A DNA stretch of 64,000 nt, from NCBI GenBank assembly GCA_030159075.1, contig BROG01000794.1, forward strand, positions 113,501 to 177,500. The letters run 5' to 3'. A program made the translations under genes and the position numbers. The stretch is from Atrina japonica. Its lineage: Eukaryota > Mollusca > Bivalvia > Pterioida > Pinnidae. How positions within the stretch are numbered: the stretch's first letter is position 1; the number at the start of each line of letters is the position of its first letter. Positions 1 to 12,733 of this stretch are shown in pieces. The notes below the pieces were generated by a model that saw only the letters and a program-made list of their open reading frames with translations, had not been told where the DNA came from and ran no database searches.

Positions 1-81
1 GACACTTCTAATCATTTACATCGTCTGTAGGATGATAAGATGTTTGTATGTTCCTTTTTTCAATGTATTTGTCATTTACCA

Positions 82-83
<2 letters not shown>

Positions 84-177
<94 letters not shown>
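84..177. repeat. (CT)n-(CA)n compound microsatellite
   Basis: About 75 bp of CT followed by about 18 bp of CA. The 72-codon frame over it (Leu-Ser repeat) is not a gene. Confidence 0.98.
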
Positions 178-178
<1 letters not shown>

Positions 179-1282
179 AACATTAATACACATACACCCA
201 ACCATCTAATACAAGCAAATGTTGAAACAGTTCATATGTCTGATAGTTAGTAATGTTATCTTGGATACTAGAATCAAATCTTAAATATAAAAACCGTCAA
301 CAGTAATGCAATTTTGTTTTATACGCTACATAGTTAACTGATACCTTTTAAATCTATTCCATTTTGTTCATCATGTAGCTGGTGATCAGAAATGCTCAAT
401 CTGGAATATCTGTGTGCTAAACTGAAAGAGTTACAGAATAAATATATTTTTCTGAATCAAATTTAGCGAAAGGGTGTTTTGGTGGCTACTGGGAAACCAT
501 AAACGTTTTGGGTAACCAAATAGAAAAATTATTTAATATAATTACAAAATTATATTTAAAAGATAATACCTATTCAAAAGAACTGGACACTGGAGTTGAA
601 ATAATTTCTGGATCTCAATGGTGATGTCAGCTAAAGGTTGAGAAGTAAGTCATATCATTGCCCTAGTCGCATAATATATCTCAGGTGAACCCAGAAAAAT
701 GCATATAAATAACATTACAACTAAATTTACAGGTACTCCCATTAGGGTTAAAACACGCGAAATTAAATGTCTATGATTACCATAATTGATCTAAATTAAG
801 GGGTTTGATGTGGCTAGTGAATCCATAACCGTAAACAAACGGTGGAGCGGTACGGGAAAGCCCTAATCACTAAATTATCAACTCCCTTTATATTACCGAA
901 CTTGCTAAATAGGTTTTTAAATGTCGCCTGGAAGTTCTGATCAGAAAGGTCATTAAGTGTGTTTTATCATCTTTGCTATTGTCACGTCAACATACATACG
1001 AGGAAGAAGTAAAAGTATTGCAAAACATTAGAGTAGAAAGAATACATAAATGTGCATGTTGTTGGATGTAGTTCTGTCTTGATGTAAGTTATCAATAACA
1101 TGAAAGAGGACAATGTGCTCTCTGTCTAGTAACATCATTATTGTCTATCATTTTTTCTATATTTTTGAAAAACTTTAAAGTGGCTTTTCACATATTGTCA
1201 TGAGAATAGTCAACATATTATTTTCCTGTAAACTAATGTTTGTTGAATGAGTTGAACGTAACTACAGGGACACATATATCAT
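178..1282. other. No supported feature
   Basis: AT-rich unique-looking sequence without a frame, RNA gene or repeat that I can support. Confidence 0.6.
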
Positions 1283-1470
1283 AAACTTAATGCCAAAGTT
1301 ATAAAGTGCGACGAAAACAAATACTCAAGACTATCGTACCAAGCATTAAAACTTCATCGACTGAGCTCGACTTTGAAATAGATGTAAAATTCCAAAATCG
1401 AAAGTGGTATTATTAAAGGCCAATGATATACCTCAATGTATTGACCAAACGTTAAATGCATCTAAAATGT
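1283..1470 (-). repeat. Retrozyme-family relic
   Basis: A weak but ordered match: ATGCCAAAGTTATAA, CTCAAGACTATCG, AACTTCATCGACTGAGCTCG, GTGGTATTATTAAAGGCC. It is heavily diverged and the hammerhead boxes are damaged. Confidence 0.55.
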
Positions 1471-2934
1471 CTGCAATTGTGGCGGTTTTATGAATGGATA
1501 TATACATTTCATAGTGTCAAAGCGCCATATAGCTCATTTTCACCGGTGTGTGTCTTCAATTTTATCATTGCTTATTTTTTAGTATAAAGCTTGTTGTATA
1601 TGCTTCCATCTAAAATAACATTGGATTTGATATAACTAAATATTATACCAAACCATTGTAATGACAACATTATCACAATAGTGAAACAGTTTTTAGAATG
1701 TATTTTTATCAATTGAAGATAATTTGACATCAAATAATTTAGTTTTGTACGACCCACTAATGTTTCAGTATCATAAGAAATTCATGTTAGGAAAAAGCAA
1801 ACAACAAACTCTTGTATTGCAAGGAGAACACTTTCTTTTTTGAATCGGCCGACATTCACAATGACATTACAGCCAGAGATTGCAATAAAATTGATTGCAA
1901 TTTTATCGCTATTATTCAAAATAATTTACCACAAATGTTTTTTTTGGTAACCCTTGGCTTGAATACTATCATCCTTATCGAAGTTCCGGTCTCGGGTACT
2001 TGCTTCCTTGCAATGATGTTGAGGCAACAAGAAATATCGTTCACTCGATGGAATTGATTGTATGATAGCTAAATTAAACTGTCATTAGAGGCAAAGAAAC
2101 AGTTGTAAAAAGAAATAAAAGAACTGACATTAGTTGTTCATATACAATACAGTTCAAACCATTTAATGGTGTCCGATGCGCGCAATTGATCCAACGAATG
2201 ATTTTATTTTCCGGAATGACATCCGGTCTGGCAAACACGAATATCTAGTCATTGAGGGAATCAAACTTAGTGACTGAATTTCTCAATTAAAAATCTTGCT
2301 AGCTAGATATATATCTGGCTAATTACTGTTATTAAGGCTAAAATCTAGGAGCATTTGGGTCAAAAGGCTATTTAACTCTCCTCGCTAGAGTTACCTTCTA
2401 AAACGCATTACGAGGAAAGGTAATTTAATAAGGCATTTTAGTGTTGTCAGAATCATTGAGTTGATTTATGATATAATGCAAATGTTGCTTGTTGCCGTAG
2501 ACATGCATTTCCTACACCAATATACGTGCTTTCCTCTACAATGAGATCGCATACATCATAACCGATTTCTGATCATTTGTTAACACTTCATAATTCTGTG
2601 CATTTTGACTTAACTTACTGTAGCGCACAGACATACCAAAAGAAACGGAAAATAATAGAATTGTAAGATTGAAACGAATTAATTAAAAGGTATGAATGGC
2701 GGAAGCGAAATTTCCTCATATTACTTGATCTAATTTTTGTAAATTTATGGTTACATTGGTAACATCATATGTGATTGGTGTATATTACATTCTGTTTCTT
2801 CTCAAGCAGAGTTTGTTATACATGGAATATGATTTCGTCTGGTATCCGGCTTACATCAAAAGAACAAAACATTAACATTGTGCTTTAAAACTATATGTAT
2901 TCCTCCTACATAAAAATTAGAACAACTAATAACA
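1471..2934. other. No supported feature
   Basis: AT-rich sequence. The 61- and 81-codon frames at 1572-1757 and 1812-2057 show no composition or motif suggesting coding. Confidence 0.55.
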
Positions 2935-3600
2935 TATGACGCATAAAAATCACATTAATGAGTTGAACCTAGATTTTTTCAGTTTAACTTAGTTTTCTGC
3001 ACTTACATCTAGATTTCTTTCACTTTTCACACACTGTCCCAAAATCGTAAAAATGAGTTAAGCTTAGTTGTCCTCGAAAGAAACTCAAAAATTTGATTTT
3101 GGCGCAGTTAAGCCTGACAGATATTACTCATCTACGTCTCATGGCGCTACAGTTAAACAAACGAACAGAATTAAATGAATCTTGGTCTTCAGATATTTCG
3201 TTACCGCATATTTTAATTTTTAGAGCGCAATCTTATGACCTCTGCAGGGAAATAAAATGACAACAGTGCTGTCTAGTAAATCTCTAAATTTGGGAAGTTT
3301 ACACCGCATTCCACTGCAATGACCAATGAAAATACTAGTTTCAGAAATAGGCGATGTCAAATATGTATTTTCAGAAATGGTTTGATTAAACCAGGACTAA
3401 CTGCTTCAGAATAATTAATATGAATTTAACCTAGTTTTTCACAGTTAAAGAGTTTTTTCCCGAATACAAATTAATGGCAATTAGAAAAAAAGTACGTTGA
3501 ACATAGTAATATTTGTTTAACTGAAGAAAAGCTAGTTGTTACAAAAACTAGGTTTATTTCATAAATGTAATTTTGATGTGTCATTCAAAAAGGTAACTAG
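2935..3600. repeat. CTAG-module repeat, degenerate copy
   Basis: Scattered modules: AAATCACATTAATGAGTTGA, ACCTAGATTTTTTCAG, TGATTTTGGCGCAGTTAAGC, TTAACCTAGTTTTTCACAGT, ACAAAAACTAGGTTTATTTC. Older than the copies at 38 and 56 kb. Confidence 0.65.
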
Positions 3601-4770
3601 ATATTATCTCTTGGCAAATTGACTTTCTGTCCTTAATTCTGATATTAGGTCCAGTTTACATCTCTTTATGTCAGTTAAGGTGACTGCTTTTGACTGAGGA
3701 TTCAATGCGCAGGTGTTATACGTTTCAATTTAGGTACATTTCTTTTCAATTTTAGAGACGTCACCAGCTCTAATAACATATTTTTATCCGTGCGCTATGA
3801 ACTTATTTCAACACGACGAGAAGCAAGATAGCCAATTAAATGGACTTCAGTTTTATATCTTATCTGAAAGACCGGATACTTTCACATGTTATGGCGCTTG
3901 CTTGACGCAAGTATATTCACTACTGTTTATAATGTCCTAGTCATAACATTGTAATGTGAATCGTACCTGGAATCATACAATTGTGAGAGGAACGCTATAC
4001 CACAAGATCATAGCAAGCGGTCAACGTCAACGTGACGTCTCGGTTTCTTACTCGTCATAATAACATTCCTGATCTACTTTTTAACCCTAATTCACGTTCC
4101 AAGTAACGACCAAATGTTACAATTGTAATATCGTCTAGACTCTAGTAATGATTCAGTTTCTTTTCAGCGTTATGAATACCTCGATCAAAATGATGTAAAC
4201 ATTATGAGACGTTCTTCGGCGTTACAATAATCAAAAGATAAGAAATTGGCTCAAATCACCCGACATTTTCAGCATATCAATTTGCTGTACATGAAAGGGC
4301 GTGTCGTAACAAGGTTACAACGTTTACAAATGATAAAAATAACTTTCTTGTGGTAAAAATAGTGTACTTGGTTTTGGAAAACATGTGCATTTTGTAATAT
4401 GTAGTGACAATTTTATGGATGAACGGTATTTTTCAATTTGACATTTAAATTTTTCAGATTTAGAGTTGATGAGGAAAAGAGTTATACATGTTTATTCAGT
4501 TATGCATTTTCCTGTATATTTTTACTCACGTGTAAATAAAGCAGGCGGTTAGTGATTTTCTGATTGCTTTGTGATATTAATAGGTTACTAGAAATCAGAA
4601 TTAAGCATCGATTCAATGCTTTTACCCATTTGTCTGGATTCAAAAAGTCAAAATATTAGTGCTTGAATGTATATTTCATTTTATCCTCGTTTAGGTTTCA
4701 ATTAAAAATCTGTTGTCAACATTCGTCATACTGTCCGTTTTATAACATAAACAGCTTATTATAACACTTA
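3601..4770. other. No supported feature
   Basis: AT-rich sequence between the degenerate CTAG-module repeat and the unrecognised frame at 4.8 kb. Nothing recognised. Confidence 0.55.
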
Positions 4771-5199
4771 ATGATAAATGTAAGACATGGTGTCACATTG
4801 CTTTTATGTCCCGACCGCCATTGTTGTCATCTTTCCTTCATCTTCCGCGACATCTGGGATACATATCTAATAATACACAGAATAAATGTATTAATGTCAA
4901 ACCGAATTAATTTATCTCCTTTTCAGGGATCGTTAATGGATTTAAAACGATTTATACAAAAGACACAAACAAGCATGTTCACAGTTAGAAAGTCAAATCG
5001 ATATGTTAAATCTAAGTGTATTTACTATGACGATACTGAACGTGTCATTAGGATAAAAATCACTGACGGCCATTTCCCAGTTTTACCAAGTAAACGACGT
5101 TACGAGCAGTTGCCTCGTCAACGGCTGTGGAATAATCAGGATTATATTGAGCAAATATCGTTTTTATTTATTCCGCGTATTCTTAATGGTGCCACATAA
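4771..5199 (+). CDS. Unrecognised open reading frame, possible exon
   Basis: A 142-codon frame. The part after 4926 follows a good acceptor (tttatctccttttcag|G) and is richer in charged residues and GC than the flanks (RKSNRYVKSKCIYYDD, IRIKITDGHFP, SKRRYEQLPRQRLWNNQ). The upstream part looks random. A second frame follows at 5212-5439 (KRTPRYVKTNTEGVLCRCI) with no clear link. I recognise no family. It could be a terminal exon of an unknown gene, a decayed element, or chance. Confidence 0.2.
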   Translation: MINVRHGVTLLLCPDRHCCHLSFIFRDIWDTYLIIHRINVLMSNRINLSPFQGSLMDLKRFIQKTQTSMFTVRKSNRYVKSKCIYYDDTERVIRIKITDGHFPVLPSKRRYEQLPRQRLWNNQDYIEQISFLFIPRILNGAT

Positions 5200-6018
5200 T
5201 CTATTACATTAATGTATCACTGTTTGATGATCAATCTATTCAGTGTCTATCGATCATCAGGGAGGTATGTTTTCTTCCATGCCTTACCGGTGATACTAAA
5301 TTTGCCATTTGCCATCATAGAGGACATATCAAACACAACAACACAAAAACGTACTCCCCGATATGTCAAAACCAACACGGAAGGTGTTTTGTGTCGTTGC
5401 ATCATAGAGATGCTGAAATATCATACATTTATTACTTGACATATACACATGAATATGATGTATTTTGAATCCTTTAAACTCCGAATTCCAAATATAAAAT
5501 TACATAATTACTTCATTAGAAACCATGTATTCCGATTAACCTTAACACCCCCAAAAAGATCTGATATGATTTTTATATGTGTGTTCAGACATAGAATGTT
5601 TGCAATATAAAGGTGCCAAAAGATATAACTGCTTCGCAAATGAGATTGAATTTAATCGCATTGTATCTCTCATTGTAATTAGATGTATCTTATAGCAATG
5701 CATACAGTGGAATATAGCATGTCTAAGCTTATATAAGTATCCTGTTCAACGTAAAATCTTCTATAATCCGAACTCTGTATAAGACGAACTAGAAATTAAA
5801 GATACAACAAAATCAAACACACACGCCTGCTATTTGGACATTACTATAGACACAGACAGGATTAAACAACCCGGCTATACGACAAAAAAAGACGATTTTG
5901 GCTTCCCAATCGAAAATTTTCCACATTCAAGTAGAAATATCAAATTGTCTCTTATATATGCTCCGATTTGCCAGGACATGTTCAACATATGAGAATTTTT
6001 ATATATATAGAGGCAAAC

Positions 6019-6240
6019 TACTAATTAAAGTATTTTTTAATAATACCAAAGATATAGTTTTACAAAAAAAAAGACAAAAAGACCAAAACAAATGCTCAAG
6101 ACGACCGTTTCTGTCAATAAGACTTCATCAGTTGAGCTCGAATTTAATATAAATGCATACTTCCGAATGCAAAAATGTGGTATCATACAAGGCTAAAAAA
6201 TAAATCTAAATATAGTGCCAAAGTAAATCTAAATGTGTTA
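6019..6240 (-). repeat. Retrozyme-family fragment inserted in a Penelope-like copy
   Basis: Family landmarks: ACCAAAGATATAGTTTTAC, AATGCTCAAGACGACC, and TGGTATCATACAAGGC. It belongs to the longer subfamily, with about 25 extra bases between ACCAAAG and ATGCTCAAG. Penelope-like RT sequence is on both sides (5795-6018 and 6241-6560) and reads through when this piece is ignored. Confidence 0.8.
6094..6137 (-). ncRNA. Hammerhead ribozyme motif in the 6 kb copy
   Basis: Minus strand: stem I GCTCAA/TTGAGC is perfect, with CTGATGA, GAAA and the GTC triplet all intact. Stem III is ACGGTCGT, one change from the palindrome seen in related copies. Core-complete despite the age of the surrounding fragment. 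Confidence 0.7.
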
Positions 6241-6714
6241 ACTGAAAACTTGTTGTCCCGGGGATTTCGGAAAGACATTTGATGTCAACGTTCAGCATTT
6301 TACGGTCAGTATGATAACAATTTTTGTAATCTCTATGTTTCACTAAATGAAATGTTGAGTTACCTGTTCGGTAGAGGTTGTTCAGTCGTCTGTACCGGTT
6401 ATAACAAGGATTAATTTCTCGCTAATTTCATTTGAATTAGACTGCGGACTCACAGATTTTGCAATCAGTCAACAGGGGATACTTTTTCTTCCATGACACC
6501 TGATACCATCTCTGGATTCCCAGTGATATGTTTTTGTCCAATATTCACCAGAGCGATTATCACAAATATTTATTATATACATGTGTAATAACACAGTTAT
6601 GACAAGGAATTCAAAACGCCTGAACAAAGATCATTAAGTCTTTTGACATCTTTATAATACATTTGTAAAAAAAATACTCCTTAACTTCACGCCCGATATT
6701 CAATAATACAGGCA

Positions 6715-6850
6715 CAATATTAAAGTTGAAGTTTTACAAAAGAGGCCAAAGAAAATGTTCAAGACGATCGTTTCTGTGAAAACGATTTCATCAGTTGAGC
6801 TCGGATTTTATATAAATGTAAATTTCCGAAGGAAAAGGTGATGACTTGGG
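6715..6850 (-). repeat. Retrozyme-family fragment
   Basis: A partial unit of the longer subfamily (AGTTTTACAAAAGAGGCCAA present). The hammerhead core CTGATGA and GAAA can still be read at 6757-6800 on the minus strand, but stem II is eroded and stem I has one mismatch. Confidence 0.7.
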
Positions 6851-7017
6851 AGATACAGGGCAAATTATGATCTTTGTGGAAAGCTAAACTGAATGGATAC
6901 CAAATGCATGTTTCCACTTCCGTACCTGTTTAGAAAAACATTGAGGTACTACAATGTATACCTATCAATATTATAAAGTCGTTCGTGAGTATCTGGAGCA
7001 CTACAATTTTTAGCATA

Positions 7018-7206
7018 TGTTTATTTGTGTGTTTAACCCCACACTCAACATTTTGTCAGTCATATGATGGTGGCCAGTTTTTATTGGTGGAGGCAAGGAG
7101 GACCCGCTTACAATGTACCAGTGAAAAAACCACCGGCCTTCCGCAGGTGAACTGGGAACCTTTCTCACAAACTCAGGTTAGCTTCTAGTGGGACTCGAAC
7201 CCGTGC
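7018..7206 (-). mobile_element. tRNA-derived SINE, 5'-truncated
   Basis: On the minus strand it has a pol III B-box-like GGGTTCGAGTCCCAC (about 7203-7189). A body follows with GGTTCCCAGTTCACCTGCGG, CACTGGTACATTGTAAGCGG and CAATAAAAACTGGCCACC, and a 3' end GTTGAGTGTGGGGTTAAAC. This body and end are familiar from SINEs of molluscs. The A box is absent, so the head is truncated. A 67-codon frame across it on the plus strand is incidental. Confidence 0.7.
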
Positions 7207-8746
7207 TGACAAGTCGTGAGAAATTTCATTATTATTATTACCATAGTTAAAAATAAATACAAATGCACAGTAACCTTGACATCTCTTAATGCTTTGTATA
7301 TCGTCATTTCTGATTCCAGAGTTTGCTAGGTACGTTAATGTTTGCATTTGTCCAACACTGACAGTGTTTTCTTATGTTCTCACTTTTTTATTTACCAGGG
7401 GTTTTAGCAAAATGTCAGAACAAGATAATTATTTTAATAAATCTATGACACAGGTCAAATTTATTGCACTTCACAAAACAGCAACAGCAACAACATAAAC
7501 AACTACAACAACAATTGTTGCAGCAGCAGAACAACAACAACAGCAACAACAACATGAGCAGCAGCAAAACATCTTGATAATGGAATGTTTAATGCCCATT
7601 AAATTTAAAAACAAACTATCAGTGTGTGAATAAAATACAGATGCATTCTTTCAATCTTAATTACACTCTTAAATAGAGTTAACCTATACACAAATATATC
7701 TTATGTCATTTGATGTAAAATTGTATGCTTATAGAAATATATTCGTTTTAAGAATAGATTAATACATTACACTGAGTTCATAAATTTCCAATGTGTTAAT
7801 GAGGTGCACTTGTCATTTTTAAAGTTAATTACTTGTTGAATAATTATGATACTGTTTGACCTTTTAATAAGCTTAGAATAAACCTAAGATTGATATGCTG
7901 GTTAGTAAATAACAAGGTCCTCTGGAAAGTTATCCATTGATGATAGAATCTTTGTGAATGTGAAAATGCTGCTTATATTTGGGGTAATGTAATTTATTCT
8001 GAACTCGGCAGCATATTTCTTTGTTAGAAACTCGTTTTAAACTTTTTGCTCGTACCACGAGATACAGGCCATTTTGTTTCGACACATTTTTTGCTTCCCG
8101 TTCGATTTTAATTTTGCACCGAACCAACAAATGTTCTTCTGTGCACTTAGACAACCCTGCTGAGACTTTGTGAAAGTAGTTTTTATTGAGAATAACGTTT
8201 TGATAACTATATAAAATAACAAACTCTCATGAAAAGTACCCAGAACAATGCATTGAATAGCCTATCAACCAAGATGTTGCAACCTTTAATATGATATAAA
8301 GAAAAATTATTAAAATCTCAATTTCTTAACGGTCAATAATGATTCATCTAATTCATGTTAATATTGTTATAATTTGTGTCATAGTAAGAATGTTTATAGA
8401 ACTTGTGACAGATGGCGCATTTTACGACCTAGTCAAAGTTACGAGCGCTATAAATAAAGCGTAATAGAATATTAATATTCCGTTGCATAATAATATGTTG
8501 TGTTTCGGGAAATTCGGAAAACAAAACGTAACGTGAATAAAACGTTCCGTTTTTCGTATCATGACAGCAGTTCTAGTTAATTCGTTTATCGATGACAAGT
8601 CATTATCGTTTTCAAACTCTGATAGACGCTATCTTGAAATACTTCACAATTTAGCAAATTAATGCAATCTTGAACATTTTGGGGTGAACAAAGCGTTATA
8701 ACTTTATGTCTTTTTGGTATCTGTGATTTAATATCTAATAAATAGA
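7207..8746. other. No gene seen; one (CAA/CAG)n-rich patch
   Basis: 7475-7565 is an imperfect CAA/CAG trinucleotide patch. The remaining frames (7289-7498, 7930-8222, 8586-8783) show no recognisable product. Confidence 0.5.
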
Positions 8747-8912
8747 GATTCCACAACTTGTGTAAGTTGATTATCAAGTTCATCTAACGCGACTTAGTTA
8801 ATATTCAAAATTTGAAAAGACACCAGGTTTATCGAGTGTCTCTTCAAATTTGAATATTTACTAACAAGACTTACATAAACATGATAATCAATCCTCAGGA
8901 ATTGTGGAATCT
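8747..8912. repeat. Imperfect 165-bp hairpin, MITE-like
   Basis: The outer ends GATTCCACAA and TTGTGGAATC, then TTGATTATCA with TGATAATCAA, then TTAGTTAATATTCAAAATTTG with its near complement, form a long stem around GGTTTATCGAGTG. No coding sequence. Classification unknown. Confidence 0.65.
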
Positions 8913-9096
8913 GTTTGTACCTTAACTGAAAACATTGTTACTATGAATTGTTAGTCTACATCACGTCTAAACACTATCGAGTCCGGACTCTCGTGATTGC
9001 GTCAAACATGTACCTCGCTTCAATCTTCAGATAACATCAATGTATCAAAGCTGGGAATCCCGACATTTTTAGAGACTTTAATAATATAAAACGTCT

Positions 9097-9290
9097 CAGA
9101 TACCAAAGTATAAATCTATAGGATGTCCAGGATACAGATACAAATCCGGCAAAAATGTACAAACACGGACCTCTGGAAACCAAGAGGTGGGATCAGGTGT
9201 CATGGAGGAGTAAGCATCCCCTGTCGACCGGTCACACCCGCCACGAGTCCACAGTCAAGTCCAAACGAAATACGTGAGGAATGAATAACG
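9097..9290 (-). mobile_element. Penelope-like 3' tail only
   Basis: On the minus strand it carries the shared tail: GACTGTGGACTCGTGG, GGTCGACAGGGGATGCTTAC, ACCTGATCCCACCTCTTGG, then TCCTGGACATCC. No RT sequence precedes it, so the copy is extremely 5'-truncated. Confidence 0.75.
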
Positions 9291-9614
9291 GACCTCATCC
9301 CCCAGTTACATTAATCGCCAACTTTGAGGGCCGACAACTGGTCTGATGCAATTCCTCGTACGAACATTTCATTACAATAGTAGTGCGGGTTCGGTCAATG
9401 AGATTTATTCAGTCCTGTTGGTTATTTGCTGCAGCTTCGTTTACTTAAACAACCGTACAACAACACAAGTTATAGTAGAACATATAAGTAGAAAAAACTA
9501 GATTTATATCTTTGTTCCACCTCAAAAATAGTAATAATGATAAAAATGATTTCAATGACATTAATACACTTAAACACTCAGAAGATATGATAAATACTAA
9601 TATGACAAAACATT

Positions 9615-9615
9615 T

Positions 9616-9648
<33 letters not shown>

Positions 9649-9649
9649 G

Positions 9650-9681
<32 letters not shown>

Positions 9682-9798
9682 TTAATTATTAGATTCATCC
9701 GATTTCATATTTTTATTATAAATATCATTATTATAATGACTAATTAATTTTATCATTATTATTATTAACTATTAATACTATTGTTTTTATTATTAATA

Positions 9799-9840
<42 letters not shown>

Positions 9841-9900
9841 GTAGTATTATTATTAGTAGTAGTAGTAGTAATAGTAGTAGTAGTAGTGGTAGCACTTTTA
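9615..9900. repeat. Trinucleotide microsatellites (ATA)n, (ATC)n, (ATT)n
   Basis: 9619-9648 AAT, 9652-9680 ATC, and 9795-9890 ATT with AGT interruptions. The Met/Tyr- and Asn-rich minus-strand frames here are by-products. Confidence 0.95.
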
Positions 9901-11230
9901 TTAATGTCATTATTATAGAAATGTTTTATCAATTGAAACATCGGCATCATTTTAGATATCAGCAACTAGTTGGTAATAATTATCAATATCAATATTTTAC
10001 ATGAAATTATTTTTAAGAATTTGAATAATTTTTAATGTTTTCCAAGTTCAAAAAGCGATGAAATTTTTAAGAATAGACCAAATTTAATGAAATAAAACGA
10101 CAGAATGCAAAATGAATTTTAACATGAAAAATAGCAGTATTGTTATTTTTTGTTATAACAATTTTACAAACCAATTTGTCCATAATTTTTTTTAAGATAA
10201 AAGAAACTCAACTTTAATGATTACATAAAATATGAAAACAAACAATATATAAATATAAATGATTATCATTGATATTATTGTATTAACTTATCAATATCAT
10301 AGTTATTGATATGTCATTACGGTTAGGTAAATATGGGTCAGGTTTTTACCATTTATATATTTTATGTCTTTTAAGAGTTTGATCTTGGTTATCAGCTTGA
10401 CATTTGCAAACACGAAGCATGTCAATCGATAAAGTTACAGAAAACTGCTGTTTTTAACAGTGATAGTATAATTCCTTTGAAGTAAATCAAAATGTTTGCT
10501 GAAAAGATAATTACGCAACTTAAGCCAACTATCAAACAGATTATAATTCGACGAAGAGGCTCAAAGCAAACTACAAATACAAAATATCCTAAAAATCAAA
10601 TTTCACCCGGACAAGTTGATTGTATACTCTGTAAACAACTCCTTTTGTTGGTGTAATGATTTCAGAAATAGAAACTATATCTTCTATTAATTCAAAGTAT
10701 GTTATTCGGTAAGTAAATATATAAATTCATTTTCGTGAGTTTAGGAAATTCTGTTCAAATATTCATTCCATTTTGTCTTACATCCATACACAATTTAATC
10801 CCGATTTCTCACGTACATTGTTTACTCACAAAGTTCAGTCATGGAGTGCGCCTGTCTGATTATAGCTGTGTGCTTTAAAGTTTTATTTACACAGCAATCG
10901 GTTTTATCATTTTTGGTCAAAATTGTTTAAAGAGGTTCTTAATTACAGAAATAAATATGAAAAGAAATGATCAATTATGGTAACTATAAAATATCAATTA
11001 GTTGTAAAAAGTTGACGGTTCGTAATGCAATATCAAGCTTTTGATGTTTGCATTCATGCTCATTACTTCGTGATCTGGGTGAGACAAATGTTTGATTAAT
11101 GTTGAAATTTAAACACAACGATGCTCGTGTACATATTAAACACTGCTGTTAAAATGCCAGAAATGCTCCAAGTATTTGATTATTGTTTCCAACAGAGTTC
11201 AGTTAATGCATTTAATATTGACCTAAGTGG
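9901..11230. other. No supported feature
   Basis: Very AT-rich; no frame or repeat recognised except small dyads around 10255-10310. Confidence 0.55.
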
Positions 11231-11333
11231 TTATTTCCCTTACAATTTCCGCAAACATTTTAGTGCTAAAAGATTTAGAATTAAAATAATTGTAATGAAA
11301 TTTGTTTAAAGATACCAAATTAATTGCCATCCT
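11231..11333 (+). repeat. Direct repeat, left copy, flanking the 68-bp array region
   Basis: TTATTTCCCTTACAATTTCC onwards, 103 bp, matching 13345-13447 at over 90%. A 62-codon frame at 11121-11309 overlaps it and is not supported as a gene. Confidence 0.85.
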
Positions 11334-11634
11334 ATAGAATTACGATACATAACTTGTAATAGTTCAAGTGTGAAAAAGATCAGACTTTCGTACCGTTGCT
11401 CTAACTATCACTCATGTTGTTCTGTTTCCGATAAATTCTTTTTCTCATGAATCACATCATTTTCCGCATGCTGATATGTTTAACGAAAAGTAGTAATGAG
11501 GAAATGAATATTCATTTGGACATTTCTACTGAAATACTAAAATAATTTACTACCCTAACAACAAATATGTCATTTCCTAGATAACGATTTCCTCGATTTG
11601 TACTTTAGAACTTTAGAACATAGTATATTTTTTC

Positions 11635-11743
<109 letters not shown>

Positions 11744-12177
11744 ATATTTAAATCATCATCATTATCATCATCATCATCATCATGCCTTTTTATTCTTTAT
11801 CGTCGTCATTTTGTCAGTTACATATTTATATTTATCACAGCAAGAGCGAAAAACGAAAGAATTTGGATTCCTTAATTAAAATTCTAATTTATGCAGTTAC
11901 ATATATTTTCTAAACCATGAATGTCTTCAGAAACTAAGATCAAAGACAATGAATTCTATGAGATCAAAATATCTATAGGTTAAGTATCTCACGAAATACC
12001 ATGACACAAATTAGCGAGACTATAACTATCGTAAGCTCAGAGTTATAATGATATCCAAGTCGTAAAACCTTAAATAAATTAGTGAGATTATTACCATCGT
12101 AAGATTGGCGTTTTAACGGTATCCAAGTACTAACACCTTAACAATTTAGAGAGATTAACCATTGTAGGCTCAATGTT

Positions 12178-12306
12178 TAGTCGTAAGTCATCATTAGTCG
12201 ACCTTGGATGCTTACTCCCCCATGACACCTGATGTCACATCTTGATTTTAAAAGGTCCATTTTTGTCCTTTTTGTTTTACACGATTTGTATCTTTATCCT
12301 GTTATG
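12178..12306 (+). mobile_element. Penelope-like 3' tail inserted in the 68-bp minisatellite (older)
   Basis: Diverged tail sequence (GGATGCTTACTCCCCCATGA, then ATTTGTATCTTTATCCTG) interrupts a minisatellite unit inside its AGTGTTATAA segment. Confidence 0.65.
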
Positions 12307-12733
12307 TTATAACGAGATCCAAATGGTAAAACCTGACACAAATAAGCGAGACTGTTACCATCGTAAATTAAGTGTTATAAATATATCCAAGTGGTAAAAC
12401 CTATAACAAATTAGTGAGACTATTACGTACGTAAGCTCATTGTTATAAAGATATCCAAACTGTAAAACCTTAAACAAATAAGCGAGACTATTACCACCGT
12501 AAGCTCAGAGTTATAAAGATGTCCAAATGGTTAACCTTAAACAAATTAGTGAGACTATTACCATTGTAGGCTCAGTGTTATAAATATGTCCAATTGGTTA
12601 ACCTTAAACAAATAAGCGAAACTATATCCATCGTAAGATCAACGTTTTAAAGATATCCAAATGGTAAAACCTTAAACAAATTAGTGAGACTATTACCATC
12701 GTAAGATCAGTGTTATAAAGATACTCAAATGGT

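Larger units (their letters stand above)
5795..6560 (+). pseudogene. Penelope-like C-terminal fragment split by a retrozyme insertion
   Basis: ACTAGAAATTAAAGATACAA, GACGATTTTGGCTTCCCAAT and TCTCTTATATATGCTCCGAT match the RT C-terminus. Homology stops at 6018 and resumes at 6241 (GATTTCGGAAAGACATTTGA, then CAACGTTCAGCATTTTACGG). It runs to the tail (CCATGACACCTGATACCATC) near 6560. Confidence 0.75.

Noticed and set aside
7165..7205. A tRNA gene (B-box GGTTCGAGTCC)
   Set aside because: There is no A box or cloverleaf upstream; the following sequence is a SINE body, so it is a truncated SINE head.
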